A DNA stretch of 64,000 nucleotides from assembly GCF_003387475.1 (NCBI RefSeq), contig NZ_QUNO01000027.1, positions 50,174-114,173 on the forward strand, read 5' to 3'. Below, piece after piece: positions 8,362 to 16,897 of this stretch. Numbering within the stretch: the stretch's first letter is position 1; the number at the start of each line of letters is the position of its first letter. The stretch comes from Kutzneria buriramensis (GTDB lineage Bacteria; Actinomycetota; Actinomycetes; Mycobacteriales; Pseudonocardiaceae). The position numbers and the translations under genes are program-made. The notes under the pieces are model-generated. The model saw only the letters and a program-made list of their open reading frames with translations, did not search any database and was not told where the DNA came from.

Positions 8362-9354
8362 GTGCGCGACATGCTGAGCACACTGGGCATCGGAATTCTC
8401 CTGGCCGGCACGGTTCTCGCGCCGCCGGCCGACACCGTGGCCACGCACGACCTGACGGTGTCGGCGGCGGACCGGCAGGCGGTGTTGGCGTACTGGACAC
8501 CGGAGCGGATCAGGGCGCTGATCGTGCCGTCCACTGTGGACAATCCGCCGAAGTCGGGTCCGGACGGCGCGCCGTGGACGGGCGGGCTCCCGACGGTCGG
8601 ACGGCTGTTCTTCACGGATCACGGCGAGGACGCGAGCTGCACGGCGACGGTGGTGGACAGCGCCAATCGCAGCACGATCGTCACCGCCGGGCACTGCGTC
8701 GACGACACGGATCTGCTGGGCGACAACAACGCCTGGAACGCCGACGTGCTGTTCATCCCCGGCTATCACGACGGCCAGGCCCCGTACGGGAAGTTCGTCG
8801 GCCGACTCGGCGTGGCCGACAAGACGTGGCTGCTGAACGATCAGCAGAACGGCGCGAAGTTCGACGCTTTCGATCAGGCCTTTGTGGTCGTGAGCCCGAA
8901 CGAGCACGGCCGGCGCGTGCAGGACGCGGTCGGCGGGGCGCAGCGCATCGGCTTCGACCGGCCGGGCGAAACCGTCGAATTCCAGTTCGGCTACCCGCGG
9001 GCCAGCAGTGACCCGGCGCGCGAGAATCTGCCGGAGTACACCGGGGAGGAACTGGCCTACTGCCACGGCGTCGCCAAGCAGTACCCCGGCACTCCCGACT
9101 ATCCGGACTCGCCCGACCAGTGGGGTCCGGCCTGCACGATGGGCGGCGGCTCCAGCGGCGGCCCGCGGATCGCCGACTTCCACCACGGCGTCGGCACGGT
9201 CGTCGGCGACAACACCCACGCCGGCTTCTTCACCACCGGAACGAACGACGTCTGTACCACGCAGGATCACACGGGGTGCACGCGATACCTGGTCGGTCCC
9301 CAATTCGACAGCAAGATCACCAAGCCGCTGTACGACCGCGCCGCGCATTCCTGA
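8362..9354 (+). CDS. Secreted trypsin-like (S1/V8-type) serine peptidase
   Basis: A 330-aa precursor (GTG 8362; ATG 8371 also possible) with a signal peptide to about residue 27. His is in VTAGHC and Ser in MGGGSSGGP; the intervening Asp is probably in DAFDQAFVVV. Cysteine pairs and the C-terminal CTTQDHTGC suggest an extracellular disulfide-rich enzyme, close to glutamyl-endopeptidase-like proteins of actinomycetes. It is transcribed away from the 244-aa gene. Confidence 0.82.
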   Translation: MRDMLSTLGIGILLAGTVLAPPADTVATHDLTVSAADRQAVLAYWTPERIRALIVPSTVDNPPKSGPDGAPWTGGLPTVGRLFFTDHGEDASCTATVVDSANRSTIVTAGHCVDDTDLLGDNNAWNADVLFIPGYHDGQAPYGKFVGRLGVADKTWLLNDQQNGAKFDAFDQAFVVVSPNEHGRRVQDAVGGAQRIGFDRPGETVEFQFGYPRASSDPARENLPEYTGEELAYCHGVAKQYPGTPDYPDSPDQWGPACTMGGGSSGGPRIADFHHGVGTVVGDNTHAGFFTTGTNDVCTTQDHTGCTRYLVGPQFDSKITKPLYDRAAHS

Positions 9355-9404
9355 GCCGCCACCACACCGAGCGCGAGGCCCCGCCGACGCTTGGCCCGGT
9401 TGCT

Positions 9405-9466
9405 GGATTTTCAAGCACCGCCACCCGACGCACACTCCACTCAGCCGACGCGGTGCTTGAAAATCC
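9405..9466. repeat. Inverted repeat, 16-bp perfect arms, plus two GC hairpins downstream
   Basis: GGATTTTCAAGCACCG (9405-9420) and its exact complement (9451-9466) flank a 30-nt loop, and pairing extends outward through TTGC/GCAA and GGCC/GGCC. Two further hairpins follow (GGCCCC/GGGGCC near 9485 and CGCGCG/CGCGCG near 9510). It lies between the protease and the GH5 gene. It may be a terminator cluster or a remnant of a small hairpin element. Confidence 0.6.
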
Positions 9467-9607
9467 GGCAAGGGCCAGGTACCGGCCCCACAAGGGGCCG
9501 AGCCGCGCGCGGAACGCGCGCCAACAACACGAACGGACCATTGACCGGGGGTCGTGACCGTCACTAGCGTCAGCCGCGAATTTTTTTCATGTTTCCCGGG
9601 GAGCGTG

Positions 9608-11350
9608 ATGAGGGCACTGATCGCGGTGCTCGCGGCGGCGACGGCGGTGCTGGGCACGGCCCCCGCGGCGGTGGCGGACGACGTCCGGGCGCACGGCCTG
9701 ACCGTCCAGAACGGCACCTTTGTGGACGGTTACGGGCGCGAGGTGGTGCTGCGGGGCTTCAACATCTCGGGCGAGGTGAAGCTCGCGGAGAACGGCTTCC
9801 TGCCGTTCGCGAGCACCGCCGACGCCCAGGCCACGGCGCAGGCGATGCGTCGGCTGACGGGCGCGAACGCGGTGCGCTTCCTGATCTCCTGGGCCGGCGC
9901 GGAGCCGACCCGCGGCCAGCTCGACACCACGTATCTGGCCAAGCTGGCCGACCAGATGAAGGCCTTCCTGGACGCCGGCTTCGAGGTGCTGCCGGACTAC
10001 CACCAGGACCTCTACTCCCGCTACCTGTTCAACACCGGCAGCTGGTACAGCGGCGACGGCGCGCCGAAGTGGGTGATCGACGCCGGCCACTATCCACAGG
10101 AGAGCTGCGGGGCGTGTGTCCACTGGGGACAGAACGTCACATCGAACGCCGCGGTGAAGGACGCCACCAGCGACTTCTGGCACAACGCCAACGGCGTGCA
10201 GGACGAGTTCGTCAACCAGGCCACGCAGACCATGCAGTACCTGCACGACCGCCTGACGTCCGACGAGTTCGCGGGCATCGCCGGCCTGGACCCGTGGAAC
10301 GAGCCCTACGCCGGCAACTACGACAGCAACCAGAACAGCCAGTCGTGGGAGCAGAACGTGCTGTGGCCGTTCTTCCAGCGTTTCCGCCAGGCCATGGACA
10401 CCGCCGGCTGGCAGGCGAAGCCGGCGTTCATCGAGCCGAACATGTTCTGGAACGCCAACATCTCCTTCGAGAAGCAGACCGGCGGTTTCCTCGACACCGG
10501 CGCGATCGGCTCCCGCTACGTCTTCAACACGCACTTCTACGACGAGCTGGCGCAGTCTGGCGTCCTCATGCCGGGCAAGGCCGGCGACGGCCAGTACTCC
10601 AACGACTTCGGCACCATCCGGGACCGCGCGGGAGCTCTCGGCACGGCGGCGATCGTCACCGAGTTCGGTCATCCGATGAGCGGATACACCTCGGACAAGA
10701 CGCCCACCGTGGACAAGGCGATGTACCAGGGCCTCGATTCCCGGCTCTCCGGCGCGAACTGGTGGAGCCACCCGGCGCAGTCCGGCCCGGTGCTGTCGGG
10801 CACGCAGTGGCACTGGGACGTCTACAGCGGCCAGCACCACGAGCTGATGAATGACAATCCGGACAAGGTGCAGACCACCGCCGACGGCTGGAACGGCGAG
10901 GACTACTCCGCGGTCCAGAACGGACAACTGCGGCAGGATTCCCGGCTGCTGGACCGCCTCTACCCGGCGGCGGTCGCCGGCCACACGCTGGCGTTCACGT
11001 ACGAGGACCGTTCCCGCGACGGCAGCCAGGTGCTGACCTGGAACCCGGTGCCGAGCTCCATGCCCGCGACGTCGGCGATCGTCGGCAGCGGCCGCTACGG
11101 CGTGCTGGTGTGGCAGGGCAGCGCCGGCGACGCGCCGACGGAACTGCACGTGCCGGCGGACCTGAACGCCACCGTGATCTCCGACGTGACAGCGTCCAGA
11201 GCAGGCGATCGCCTGCTGCTGGCGGCTTCCCCCGGCCTGCACTTCGCGCTCGTCGCGGAGCCGGCGGCGTCGCCTTCGGACAGTCAGCTCACCGCCGCCC
11301 GCGCCGAACTCGCCCGTTGGGCGCCGTCAGCCACCGCGGGGGCGTCCTAG
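9608..11350 (+). CDS. Secreted glycoside hydrolase family 5 (endoglycoceramidase-like)
   Basis: A 580-aa precursor. The ATG at 9608 has GGGGAG just upstream; the frame continues upstream to 9554 without a good start. Residues 1-23 are a signal peptide. VRFLISWAGAEP and DYHQDLYSRY are typical of endoglycoceramidases. The acid/base Glu232 is in DPWNEP and the nucleophile Glu352 in VTEFG. The C-terminal about 100 residues form a beta-sandwich. Expected role: hydrolysis of glycolipids or related glycosides outside the cell. The exact substrate is uncertain. Confidence 0.82.
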   Translation: MRALIAVLAAATAVLGTAPAAVADDVRAHGLTVQNGTFVDGYGREVVLRGFNISGEVKLAENGFLPFASTADAQATAQAMRRLTGANAVRFLISWAGAEPTRGQLDTTYLAKLADQMKAFLDAGFEVLPDYHQDLYSRYLFNTGSWYSGDGAPKWVIDAGHYPQESCGACVHWGQNVTSNAAVKDATSDFWHNANGVQDEFVNQATQTMQYLHDRLTSDEFAGIAGLDPWNEPYAGNYDSNQNSQSWEQNVLWPFFQRFRQAMDTAGWQAKPAFIEPNMFWNANISFEKQTGGFLDTGAIGSRYVFNTHFYDELAQSGVLMPGKAGDGQYSNDFGTIRDRAGALGTAAIVTEFGHPMSGYTSDKTPTVDKAMYQGLDSRLSGANWWSHPAQSGPVLSGTQWHWDVYSGQHHELMNDNPDKVQTTADGWNGEDYSAVQNGQLRQDSRLLDRLYPAAVAGHTLAFTYEDRSRDGSQVLTWNPVPSSMPATSAIVGSGRYGVLVWQGSAGDAPTELHVPADLNATVISDVTASRAGDRLLLAASPGLHFALVAEPAASPSDSQLTAARAELARWAPSATAGAS

Positions 11351-11359
11351 AATCGCCGG

Positions 11360-11743
11360 ATGGTCGAGGGCACGCCGCTGGTCCGCAAGCTCGGCATCAG
11401 GCCGGGCCACCTGGTGACGCTGCGGCACGCCCCGCCCGGCTGGACGTTCCCTGACGTGGAGTTGGTCGAGGACGACATCACCGGGGCAGATGTCGTCCTC
11501 GCCTTCTACCGCCGCCACGCCGACCTCGGCGACGACGTCACCGCCCTTGCGTCGGGACTGGCGGTGGCGTCGTCGCTGTGGGTCTGCTGGCCCCGCCGCG
11601 CGGGCGGGCACCGCAGCGACATCACCGACAACGTGCTGCGCGAACTCCTGCTGCCCACCGGTCTCGTCGACGTCAAGGTGGCGGCGCTGTCCGAGGACTG
11701 GTCGGGGCTGAAGTTCGTGTGGCGCAAGGAACTCAGGGGGTGA
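11360..11743 (+). CDS. DUF3052-family protein
   Basis: A 127-aa cytosolic protein, 9 nt after the GH5 gene. KLGIRPGHLVTLRHAP at the N-terminus and NVLRELLLPTGLVDVKVAALSEDWSGLKFVWRKEL at the C-terminus fit the DUF3052 family of actinobacteria, whose function is unknown. It overlaps the convergent next gene by 11 bp. Confidence 0.8.
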   Translation: MVEGTPLVRKLGIRPGHLVTLRHAPPGWTFPDVELVEDDITGADVVLAFYRRHADLGDDVTALASGLAVASSLWVCWPRRAGGHRSDITDNVLRELLLPTGLVDVKVAALSEDWSGLKFVWRKELRG

Positions 11744-12110
11744 CCTCGCGGTCGCCGTGGCGACCGAACACCGTGGTCCGCTCCTGCTCCCGCTCGGTGA
11801 TCTCCTGCTGGGTGCTCAACTGCTCGGCGAGCCGGTCGCGCTCGCGGCTGGCATCCGCCGCCTCGCGACGCGCCGCCCGGTATTCGGCGTTACGCGCACG
11901 ACGACGCCGCCCGCCCATGGCGACCATCCACACGCCCAGGCAGAACACCAGTCCGAGCACGATGCCGCCGACGAAGATCTGCGTCTCGTTGGCGTTGGTC
12001 ACGTGCTGCCCGAACGCGGTGATCTCATGGGTCGAGCCGGCGCCGTTGAACGCCACCGCCGCCACCGCGGCGGCGACCGCCAACACGATCAGCACGAGTC
12101 CGACGATCAT
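11733..12110 (-). CDS. Small membrane protein with a coiled-coil tail
   Basis: A 125-aa protein from ATG 12110. There are two hydrophobic segments (about 2-22 and 45-66) flanking a short exposed loop, then an Arg/Glu-rich tail (about 68-115) predicted to be coiled coil. No family is recognised. It may be an envelope-associated scaffold. Confidence 0.6.
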   Translation of the reverse strand: MIVGLVLIVLAVAAAVAAVAFNGAGSTHEITAFGQHVTNANETQIFVGGIVLGLVFCLGVWMVAMGGRRRRARNAEYRAARREAADASRERDRLAEQLSTQQEITEREQERTTVFGRHGDREVTP

Positions 12111-12429
12111 GGCCGTTCACCTCCACTGGGGCCCGTCCGGCCCGATGCCGGCGGTTACCCGCTGCGCGGCGACTCAAACGTGTGCGCCGAACGGAGCCAT
12201 CGCGTATACGCGGTCGCAGCATTGGCGAGCGCTTAGGCCGATAGCCCGTACGCGCTAAATCCAAGAAAGCCGGTTTCCGCCGCGTAAAGCACGCGAGGTC
12301 AATTCATCCCACCATCGGACAACGGGCCGTTTTCATGTTCCACCGTTCAGTGGGTGCTCCGTTGTTACGCCTGCGCTACGGTGAGCCACGCGTGCGATCC
12401 TGTCGTGAAAAGTATTGGGAAGGAAACCC
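12111..12429. other. Intergenic region upstream of the DUF4360-like gene
   Basis: It holds the divergent promoters of the small membrane protein and the DUF4360-like gene. A small CCAC/GTGG hairpin is near 12340, and a weak sigma-70-like pair (TTGTTA ... TACGGT) is near 12361-12380. No ORF or RNA gene is seen. Confidence 0.4.
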
Positions 12430-13056
12430 ATGCTTACTACGATGGCGGCCACCGGTCTGGCATTATCGATGATCACTGCCGGTGTTTCCGCTCCCGCTGA
12501 CGCTCCCCCCTCGGGCCCCGTCACGGTCGGCGTCGTCACGGTCAACGGATCCGGGTGCCCCGCCGGAACCACCGCCGTGGACGTGTCCTCCGACAATACC
12601 GCGTTCACCGTCACCTACAGCAACTACCTGGCCCAGACCGGGCCCCAGTCGGCCCCGACCGACATCCGGAAGAACTGCCAGCTGGCCCTCAAGGTCCACG
12701 TGCCGCAGGGCTTCACCTTCGCGATCGCCGAGGCCGATTACCGCGGCTTCGCCGATCTTGCCTCGGGCGCTACCGGCATGGAACAGGCTAACTATTATTT
12801 CCAGGGCACGGCGCCGACCGCGCGTGTGCCGCACAAGTTCTCGGGCCCGTTCGAGAACGACTGGGAGACGGTCGACGCGACCGATGTGGCGTCATTGGTG
12901 TTCGCGCCCTGCGGCATCGACCGGCTGCTCAATGTCAACACCGAGCTGCGTGTGGCCGCCGGCAGTTCGGACCCCTCCAGCACGAGTTTCATGACGATGG
13001 ACTCCACCGACGGAAGTGTGCACACCACTTATCACTTCGCGTGGAAGCAGTGTTGA
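12430..13056 (+). CDS. Secreted DUF4360-type protein
   Basis: A 208-aa protein from ATG 12430, with GGGAAGGA upstream. The signal peptide spans about 1-22. The mature part contains VTVNGSGCPAGTTAV, KNCQLALKVHVPQGFTFA and DYRGFADL, the pattern of the DUF4360 family seen in actinomycetes and fungi. Four cysteines suggest two disulfides. Function is unknown; it is extracellular. Confidence 0.8.
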   Translation: MLTTMAATGLALSMITAGVSAPADAPPSGPVTVGVVTVNGSGCPAGTTAVDVSSDNTAFTVTYSNYLAQTGPQSAPTDIRKNCQLALKVHVPQGFTFAIAEADYRGFADLASGATGMEQANYYFQGTAPTARVPHKFSGPFENDWETVDATDVASLVFAPCGIDRLLNVNTELRVAAGSSDPSSTSFMTMDSTDGSVHTTYHFAWKQC

Positions 13057-13110
13057 CCCCGTCATGACGAGCCGGGCCGGTGGCGTCCCACCCGGCGCCA
13101 CCGTCCCACC

Positions 13111-13935
13111 TCACCTCAGATAGTCCACGCTGCGCGCATACGGGGCGAACCCCAGCGCCTCGTACAGCGGCAGCGCGGCCGGATGCCGGGAATCGCCGGC
13201 AACCGGGTAGACGACGGCCTCGCGGGCGCCTTCCGCACGCAGCGCCCTCAGGGCCGCCAGGCACACCGACCGCCCCAGACCCAGCCGCCGGAACCGGGCG
13301 TCGGTGCCCACCGGTTCGAGCAGACCGACGCCGTTGGCCTCGTCGAACCAGACCAGGCAGCTCGCGGCGAAGGAGCCGTCCGGCGCGACCACGACCCAGT
13401 CGAGGCCCGCGCGGTACGGCCACGCCGCCGTCACCGCGCGATAGCTCTGCTCGTTCACCCGCGTCGCCGGCCAGGCGGCCTGGTGCACCGCGACCCGGTG
13501 CACCAGGTCGTCCGCGGTCACCGACCGCACCGTGAAGCCCTTCGGCAGCATCGGTTCCGGCAGACCGGTGAGCGCGCGCGTGAGGTAGGCCAGGTACGGT
13601 CCGTCCGATCGGACGTATCCGTTGCGCCGCAGAGCGTCCAACACGTGCGTCGCCCGGTCCAGGGTGGTGACTGTTTTCGGTCCGAAGTGGACCAGCACCT
13701 CGTCCGCCAGCTCCGGGTGCGCCGGGTCGACGTAGAGCTGGAGGTCGCCCGGCGCCTGTGACCAGCCCCAGGCACGGACCTCGCCGTCGACCTCCCACAG
13801 CCGCGTCGACCACTCGTCCTCGCGGCCCACGTGCATGAGCCGCTGCCAGGCGAGGTCCCCGATGTGGCAGGAGCTGTCGTGCGACCACGTCCGCTGCGTC
13901 AGGGCCTGCATACCGCGCAGTACATCGGCCTTCAC
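13111..13935 (-). CDS. GNAT-family N-acetyltransferase
   Basis: A 274-aa protein. The C-terminal half holds the acetyl-CoA-binding motif (RFRRLGLGRSVCLAALRALRAEG, about 218-240) and a terminal PLYEALGFAPYARS element. The N-terminal half resembles a second, degenerate GNAT domain. The acceptor substrate is unknown. It overlaps the upstream FAD monooxygenase by GTGA (13932-13935), so the two are co-transcribed. Confidence 0.82.
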   Translation of the reverse strand: MKADVLRGMQALTQRTWSHDSSCHIGDLAWQRLMHVGREDEWSTRLWEVDGEVRAWGWSQAPGDLQLYVDPAHPELADEVLVHFGPKTVTTLDRATHVLDALRRNGYVRSDGPYLAYLTRALTGLPEPMLPKGFTVRSVTADDLVHRVAVHQAAWPATRVNEQSYRAVTAAWPYRAGLDWVVVAPDGSFAASCLVWFDEANGVGLLEPVGTDARFRRLGLGRSVCLAALRALRAEGAREAVVYPVAGDSRHPAALPLYEALGFAPYARSVDYLR

Positions 13936-15332
13936 GCCGGCACCAGCCCGAACCAGCGGGCGAGCGCCTCGGGCAGCGGCCCGGGCTCCTCCCGGCCGTC
14001 CCGCGCCAGCCAGGCCACGTGCCCGTCCGGACGGATCAGCATCGCGTCGACCGGCGTCTCGTCCAGGGGTTCGGCCCTGAACACGTCGATCCGTTCCAGG
14101 GCAATATGATCCCTATTGCCGAAGTCGAGCAATACTCCGCGACCCTCCCGAAGAAGGCGAGCGATACTTGTCGGTCGGCCGTCGACCGAAACGGCAAGAT
14201 CCGGCGCCATCCGCCCGAGCCACGGATGCGAAGTCAATTCGCCCATGTCGTAACACGTTTCCACGCCGGTGACGAGTTCGGCGAGATATTTTCCGACGCC
14301 GTCGAGCTCGCTCAGCTCCGCGAAGAGCTCGCGCAAGGGGCCGACACGGTCGCCGCCGAGCAACGCCTGTGCCTGCGTGTGCAGCAGGACGCGCGCACCG
14401 GCCGCATGCCGCTCGGAGTGGTACGTGTCGAGCAGTTCCGGTGACGCCCAGCCCTGTGCCGCCGCGGCGAGCTTCCACCCGAGGTTCATGGCGTCCGCGA
14501 TGGCCAGGTTGACGCCCTGCGCGCCGGCCGGCGGGTGGATGTGCGCGGCGTCGCCGGCGAGCAGCACCCGCCCGCGGCGGTACGTCTCGGCCTGCCGCGC
14601 GGCGTTGCCGAACCTGGTGAGCCAGCGGGGATTCGCCAGCTCGACGGGCCGGCCGACGGCGTCGTCCACAATGGAGCCCAGGACATCCAGGGTGATCGGT
14701 TCGGGGCGGTCGAGGACGGGGTCGGCGACCACGATCCGGACGTAGCCGGGACGCGGGATCACGAACACGCCGCCCTCGTGCACGCCGTAGGCGAGGTCCG
14801 CCTCGACGTCCCCGAGCAGCGTGTATTTCGTGGTTTCCGTGCCCGGAAAGGCGATTCCGGCAAGTCGGCGGACCGCGCTGCGGCTGCCGTCGCAGCCGAC
14901 GAGGTACTCCGCCCGGATCGAGCCGTTGACCGTGACGCCGTCCTCGTCCTGCCCGAAGGTGACGAGTTCGTCGCCCCGACGGACGTCCACGCCCAGCTCG
15001 ATCGCGCGCTCCTCGAGGATCTCCTCGACGCGGGTCTGCGGGATGCCGAGCGTGAACGGGTGGTCCCAGCCGAGGCTGCCGATGTCCAGCGGCGTCGGCA
15101 GGCCGCCGAAGCCGGTCACCGGCACCTTGTGCCCCTCGGCGAGGAACCGGTCGGCGATGCCGCGCCGGGCGAACACGTCCAGGCTCCGCGCGTTCAGATT
15201 GAAGCCGCGGCAGAATTCCGGCCGCCGCTCCTCGCGTTCCAGCAGCACGGTCGCCACGCCCGCGGTGGCCAGCTCGCAGGCGATCATCAGCCCGGCCGGC
15301 CCCGCGCCGGCGATCACCACATCGGTGTCCAT
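13932..15332 (-). CDS. FAD-dependent aromatic hydroxylase-type monooxygenase
   Basis: A 466-aa protein from ATG 15332. The Rossmann motif VVIAGAGPAGLMIACELA is at the N-terminus. The second motif, GRVLLAGDAAHIHPPAGAQG, is the DG/GD fingerprint of class A flavoprotein monooxygenases (PHBH-like, as in rifampicin monooxygenase or polyketide hydroxylases). The C-terminus is a thioredoxin-like domain of that group. It overlaps the PadR gene by one base (TGATG), suggesting a PadR-controlled drug or aromatic response operon. Confidence 0.85.
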   Translation of the reverse strand: MDTDVVIAGAGPAGLMIACELATAGVATVLLEREERRPEFCRGFNLNARSLDVFARRGIADRFLAEGHKVPVTGFGGLPTPLDIGSLGWDHPFTLGIPQTRVEEILEERAIELGVDVRRGDELVTFGQDEDGVTVNGSIRAEYLVGCDGSRSAVRRLAGIAFPGTETTKYTLLGDVEADLAYGVHEGGVFVIPRPGYVRIVVADPVLDRPEPITLDVLGSIVDDAVGRPVELANPRWLTRFGNAARQAETYRRGRVLLAGDAAHIHPPAGAQGVNLAIADAMNLGWKLAAAAQGWASPELLDTYHSERHAAGARVLLHTQAQALLGGDRVGPLRELFAELSELDGVGKYLAELVTGVETCYDMGELTSHPWLGRMAPDLAVSVDGRPTSIARLLREGRGVLLDFGNRDHIALERIDVFRAEPLDETPVDAMLIRPDGHVAWLARDGREEPGPLPEALARWFGLVPA

Positions 15333-15901
15333 CAGTACTCCCCCGGTTCCGGCCACGTGATCGCGCCGGTCGTCATCTCCTCGGCGGTCCGCCGCAGCCA
15401 TTCCACCTCCGCGCGGCGCATCGCCTGCGCGTACTCCACCTCGAGCATGAACAGCCGCGGCACGTGCACGGGTTTCAGCTGTTCATCGGTCTCCTCGATG
15501 GCCTTGCTCATCCGCTCGGCCCGCTCGGTGAGCGCGTCGACCGCGCCCTCGACACCGAGCACTCCCACGTAGCTCACCGCGGCGACGAACTTCGGGAACT
15601 CGTTGACCGGGACGCGGATGAGCTCGTCGATCCACTTCTGGAACTCGGCCAGCCCCAGCTCGGTGTAGGCGTACACGGTGCGTTCCGGGCGGTTGCCCTC
15701 GCGCACGGTCTCCACCGCGCTGATCCAGCCGTCCCGCTCCAGGCCCTCCACCACGTCGTAGAGCGAGCCGGTGGTGATCTTGAAACTGGTGCCCTTGTTG
15801 CGCTCGCGCAGCGTCTGGGCCATCTCGTACGGGTGCTTGACGCCCTCCATCAGCAGGCCCAGCACGGCGAGCGCCAGCGTGTTGCGACTTCTCCTGGCCA
15901 C
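15332..15901 (-). CDS. PadR-family transcriptional repressor
   Basis: A 189-aa protein starting at GTG 15901, with GGAG upstream. The winged helix spans about residues 8-85 (LAVLGLLMEGVKHPYEMAQTL ... SLYDVVEGLERDGW), and a helical dimerisation domain fills the rest (PadR subfamily with the Vir_act_alpha C-terminal domain). It heads an operon with the monooxygenase and acetyltransferase and is probably autoregulated through the tandem repeat at 15911-15938. Confidence 0.88.
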   Translation of the reverse strand: MARRSRNTLALAVLGLLMEGVKHPYEMAQTLRERNKGTSFKITTGSLYDVVEGLERDGWISAVETVREGNRPERTVYAYTELGLAEFQKWIDELIRVPVNEFPKFVAAVSYVGVLGVEGAVDALTERAERMSKAIEETDEQLKPVHVPRLFMLEVEYAQAMRRAEVEWLRRTAEEMTTGAITWPEPGEY

Positions 15902-15910
15902 GACAACTCC

Positions 15911-15938
15911 TCGGATCCGACTACTCGGATCCGACTAT
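15911..15938 (-). promoter_or_regulatory. Putative PadR operator: tandem TCGGATCCGACTAC/T repeats with -10 box
   Basis: Two adjacent 14-bp copies (15911-15924, 15925-15938) each contain the palindrome TCGGATCCGA. On the minus strand a TATAGT -10-like hexamer (15934-15939) overlaps the distal repeat, about 33 nt upstream of the padR start. A bound repressor would block the promoter. Confidence 0.6.
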
Positions 15939-15956
15939 ATGGCCGCTGTCAACTCG

Positions 15957-16418
15957 TCAGAGCAGCGTCAGGCCGGTCACCTGCCAGCTGCCGGCCTTGT
16001 GCGCGACCACCCTGAGCTGGGCGTATGTCGAAGTGTTGCCGTTGTTGGCGCGTACGGCCTGCTGGTCCACGAACACCAGCAGCGTCGCGTCGTCGCCGCT
16101 CAGCGTCTTCACGGCGATCGCCCGGACGGAGCTCACCAGCACCAGCTTCTGCTGGGCCGCCTGCGCGCGGACCTGGTCGAACAGCCGCTCGTACTGGCGC
16201 ATGGCGTCGCCGACGAGCACCGCCCGAGCGGCCTTCTCGGTGCGGGCGGTGTCGGTGTAGTCGTACGAGAAGGAGTTCTCGATCGCCGTCTTGACCTGGG
16301 CCTCGACCTGGCTGGTGGCGTCGGTGTCGACGAGCGCGGTGTTGGCCATCGGCGGCGCCTGGTCAAGCAGGAAGAACGCGACGGCCGCCAGCGCGGCGAT
16401 GATCACGGCGATCCTCAT
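15957..16418 (-). CDS. Mce-associated membrane protein (Mas4B/Rv3492c-like)
   Basis: A 153-aa protein: one N-terminal transmembrane segment (about 3-20), then a periplasm-side domain with the NTF2-like fold common to Mce-associated proteins (LVVSSVRAIAVKTL, LLVFVDQQAVRANN). Its ATG overlaps the preceding stop (ATGA). It is the last gene of the mce4-like operon and is likely a stabilising subunit of the transporter. Confidence 0.78.
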   Translation of the reverse strand: MRIAVIIAALAAVAFFLLDQAPPMANTALVDTDATSQVEAQVKTAIENSFSYDYTDTARTEKAARAVLVGDAMRQYERLFDQVRAQAAQQKLVLVSSVRAIAVKTLSGDDATLLVFVDQQAVRANNGNTSTYAQLRVVAHKAGSWQVTGLTLL

Positions 16419-16897
16419 TCGATCACCTGCACCGTGCCGGTCTTCCAGCCGTCCTCGGTCCGGGACAGCACGGCGTCCACGCGGCTCTTGCGCGTCGTCG
16501 GTTTGCCGTCGCCCTGGCCGATCGTCACCTCGATGGCCACCAGCACGGTCGCCGTGCCGGCGCGAGTGTCCAATGTGCTCACCGCGGCGTCGACAATCTT
16601 CGCCGTGGACACGGTCTTCTGCGCCTTGGTCGAGTTGAGGTCGCTGTCGTGCTGGTTGGTCAGCTGCGTCAGCAGGTTGCCGGTGGTCACCCGCTGCCAC
16701 TGCGTCAGATCGTCCTCGGCCTTGCGGTAGTCGACCGTGTTCAGCGTCCTGATCTGGTCGGAGGCGACGCCGAGGACCAGGTCGCGGGTCTGCCCGTACG
16801 TGACGTCGTCGGAGTGCGAGGACTGCCACCACGTCCAACCCGCCCAGCCGGCACCGAGCACGGCCAGGAGCGCGGCGACCGCGAGCACCCGGTTCAT
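16415..16897 (-). CDS. Mce-associated membrane protein (Mas4A/Rv3493c-like)
   Basis: A 160-aa protein from ATG 16897, overlapping the mce4F stop by ATGA. N-terminal anchor MNRVLAVAALLAVLG, then the extracytoplasmic Mce-associated domain (VTTGNLLTQLTNQHDSDLNS..., about 65-85, ending KTGTVQVIE). It is homologous to its neighbour and occupies the position of Rv3493c in M. tuberculosis. Confidence 0.8.
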   Translation of the reverse strand: MNRVLAVAALLAVLGAGWAGWTWWQSSHSDDVTYGQTRDLVLGVASDQIRTLNTVDYRKAEDDLTQWQRVTTGNLLTQLTNQHDSDLNSTKAQKTVSTAKIVDAAVSTLDTRAGTATVLVAIEVTIGQGDGKPTTRKSRVDAVLSRTEDGWKTGTVQVIE

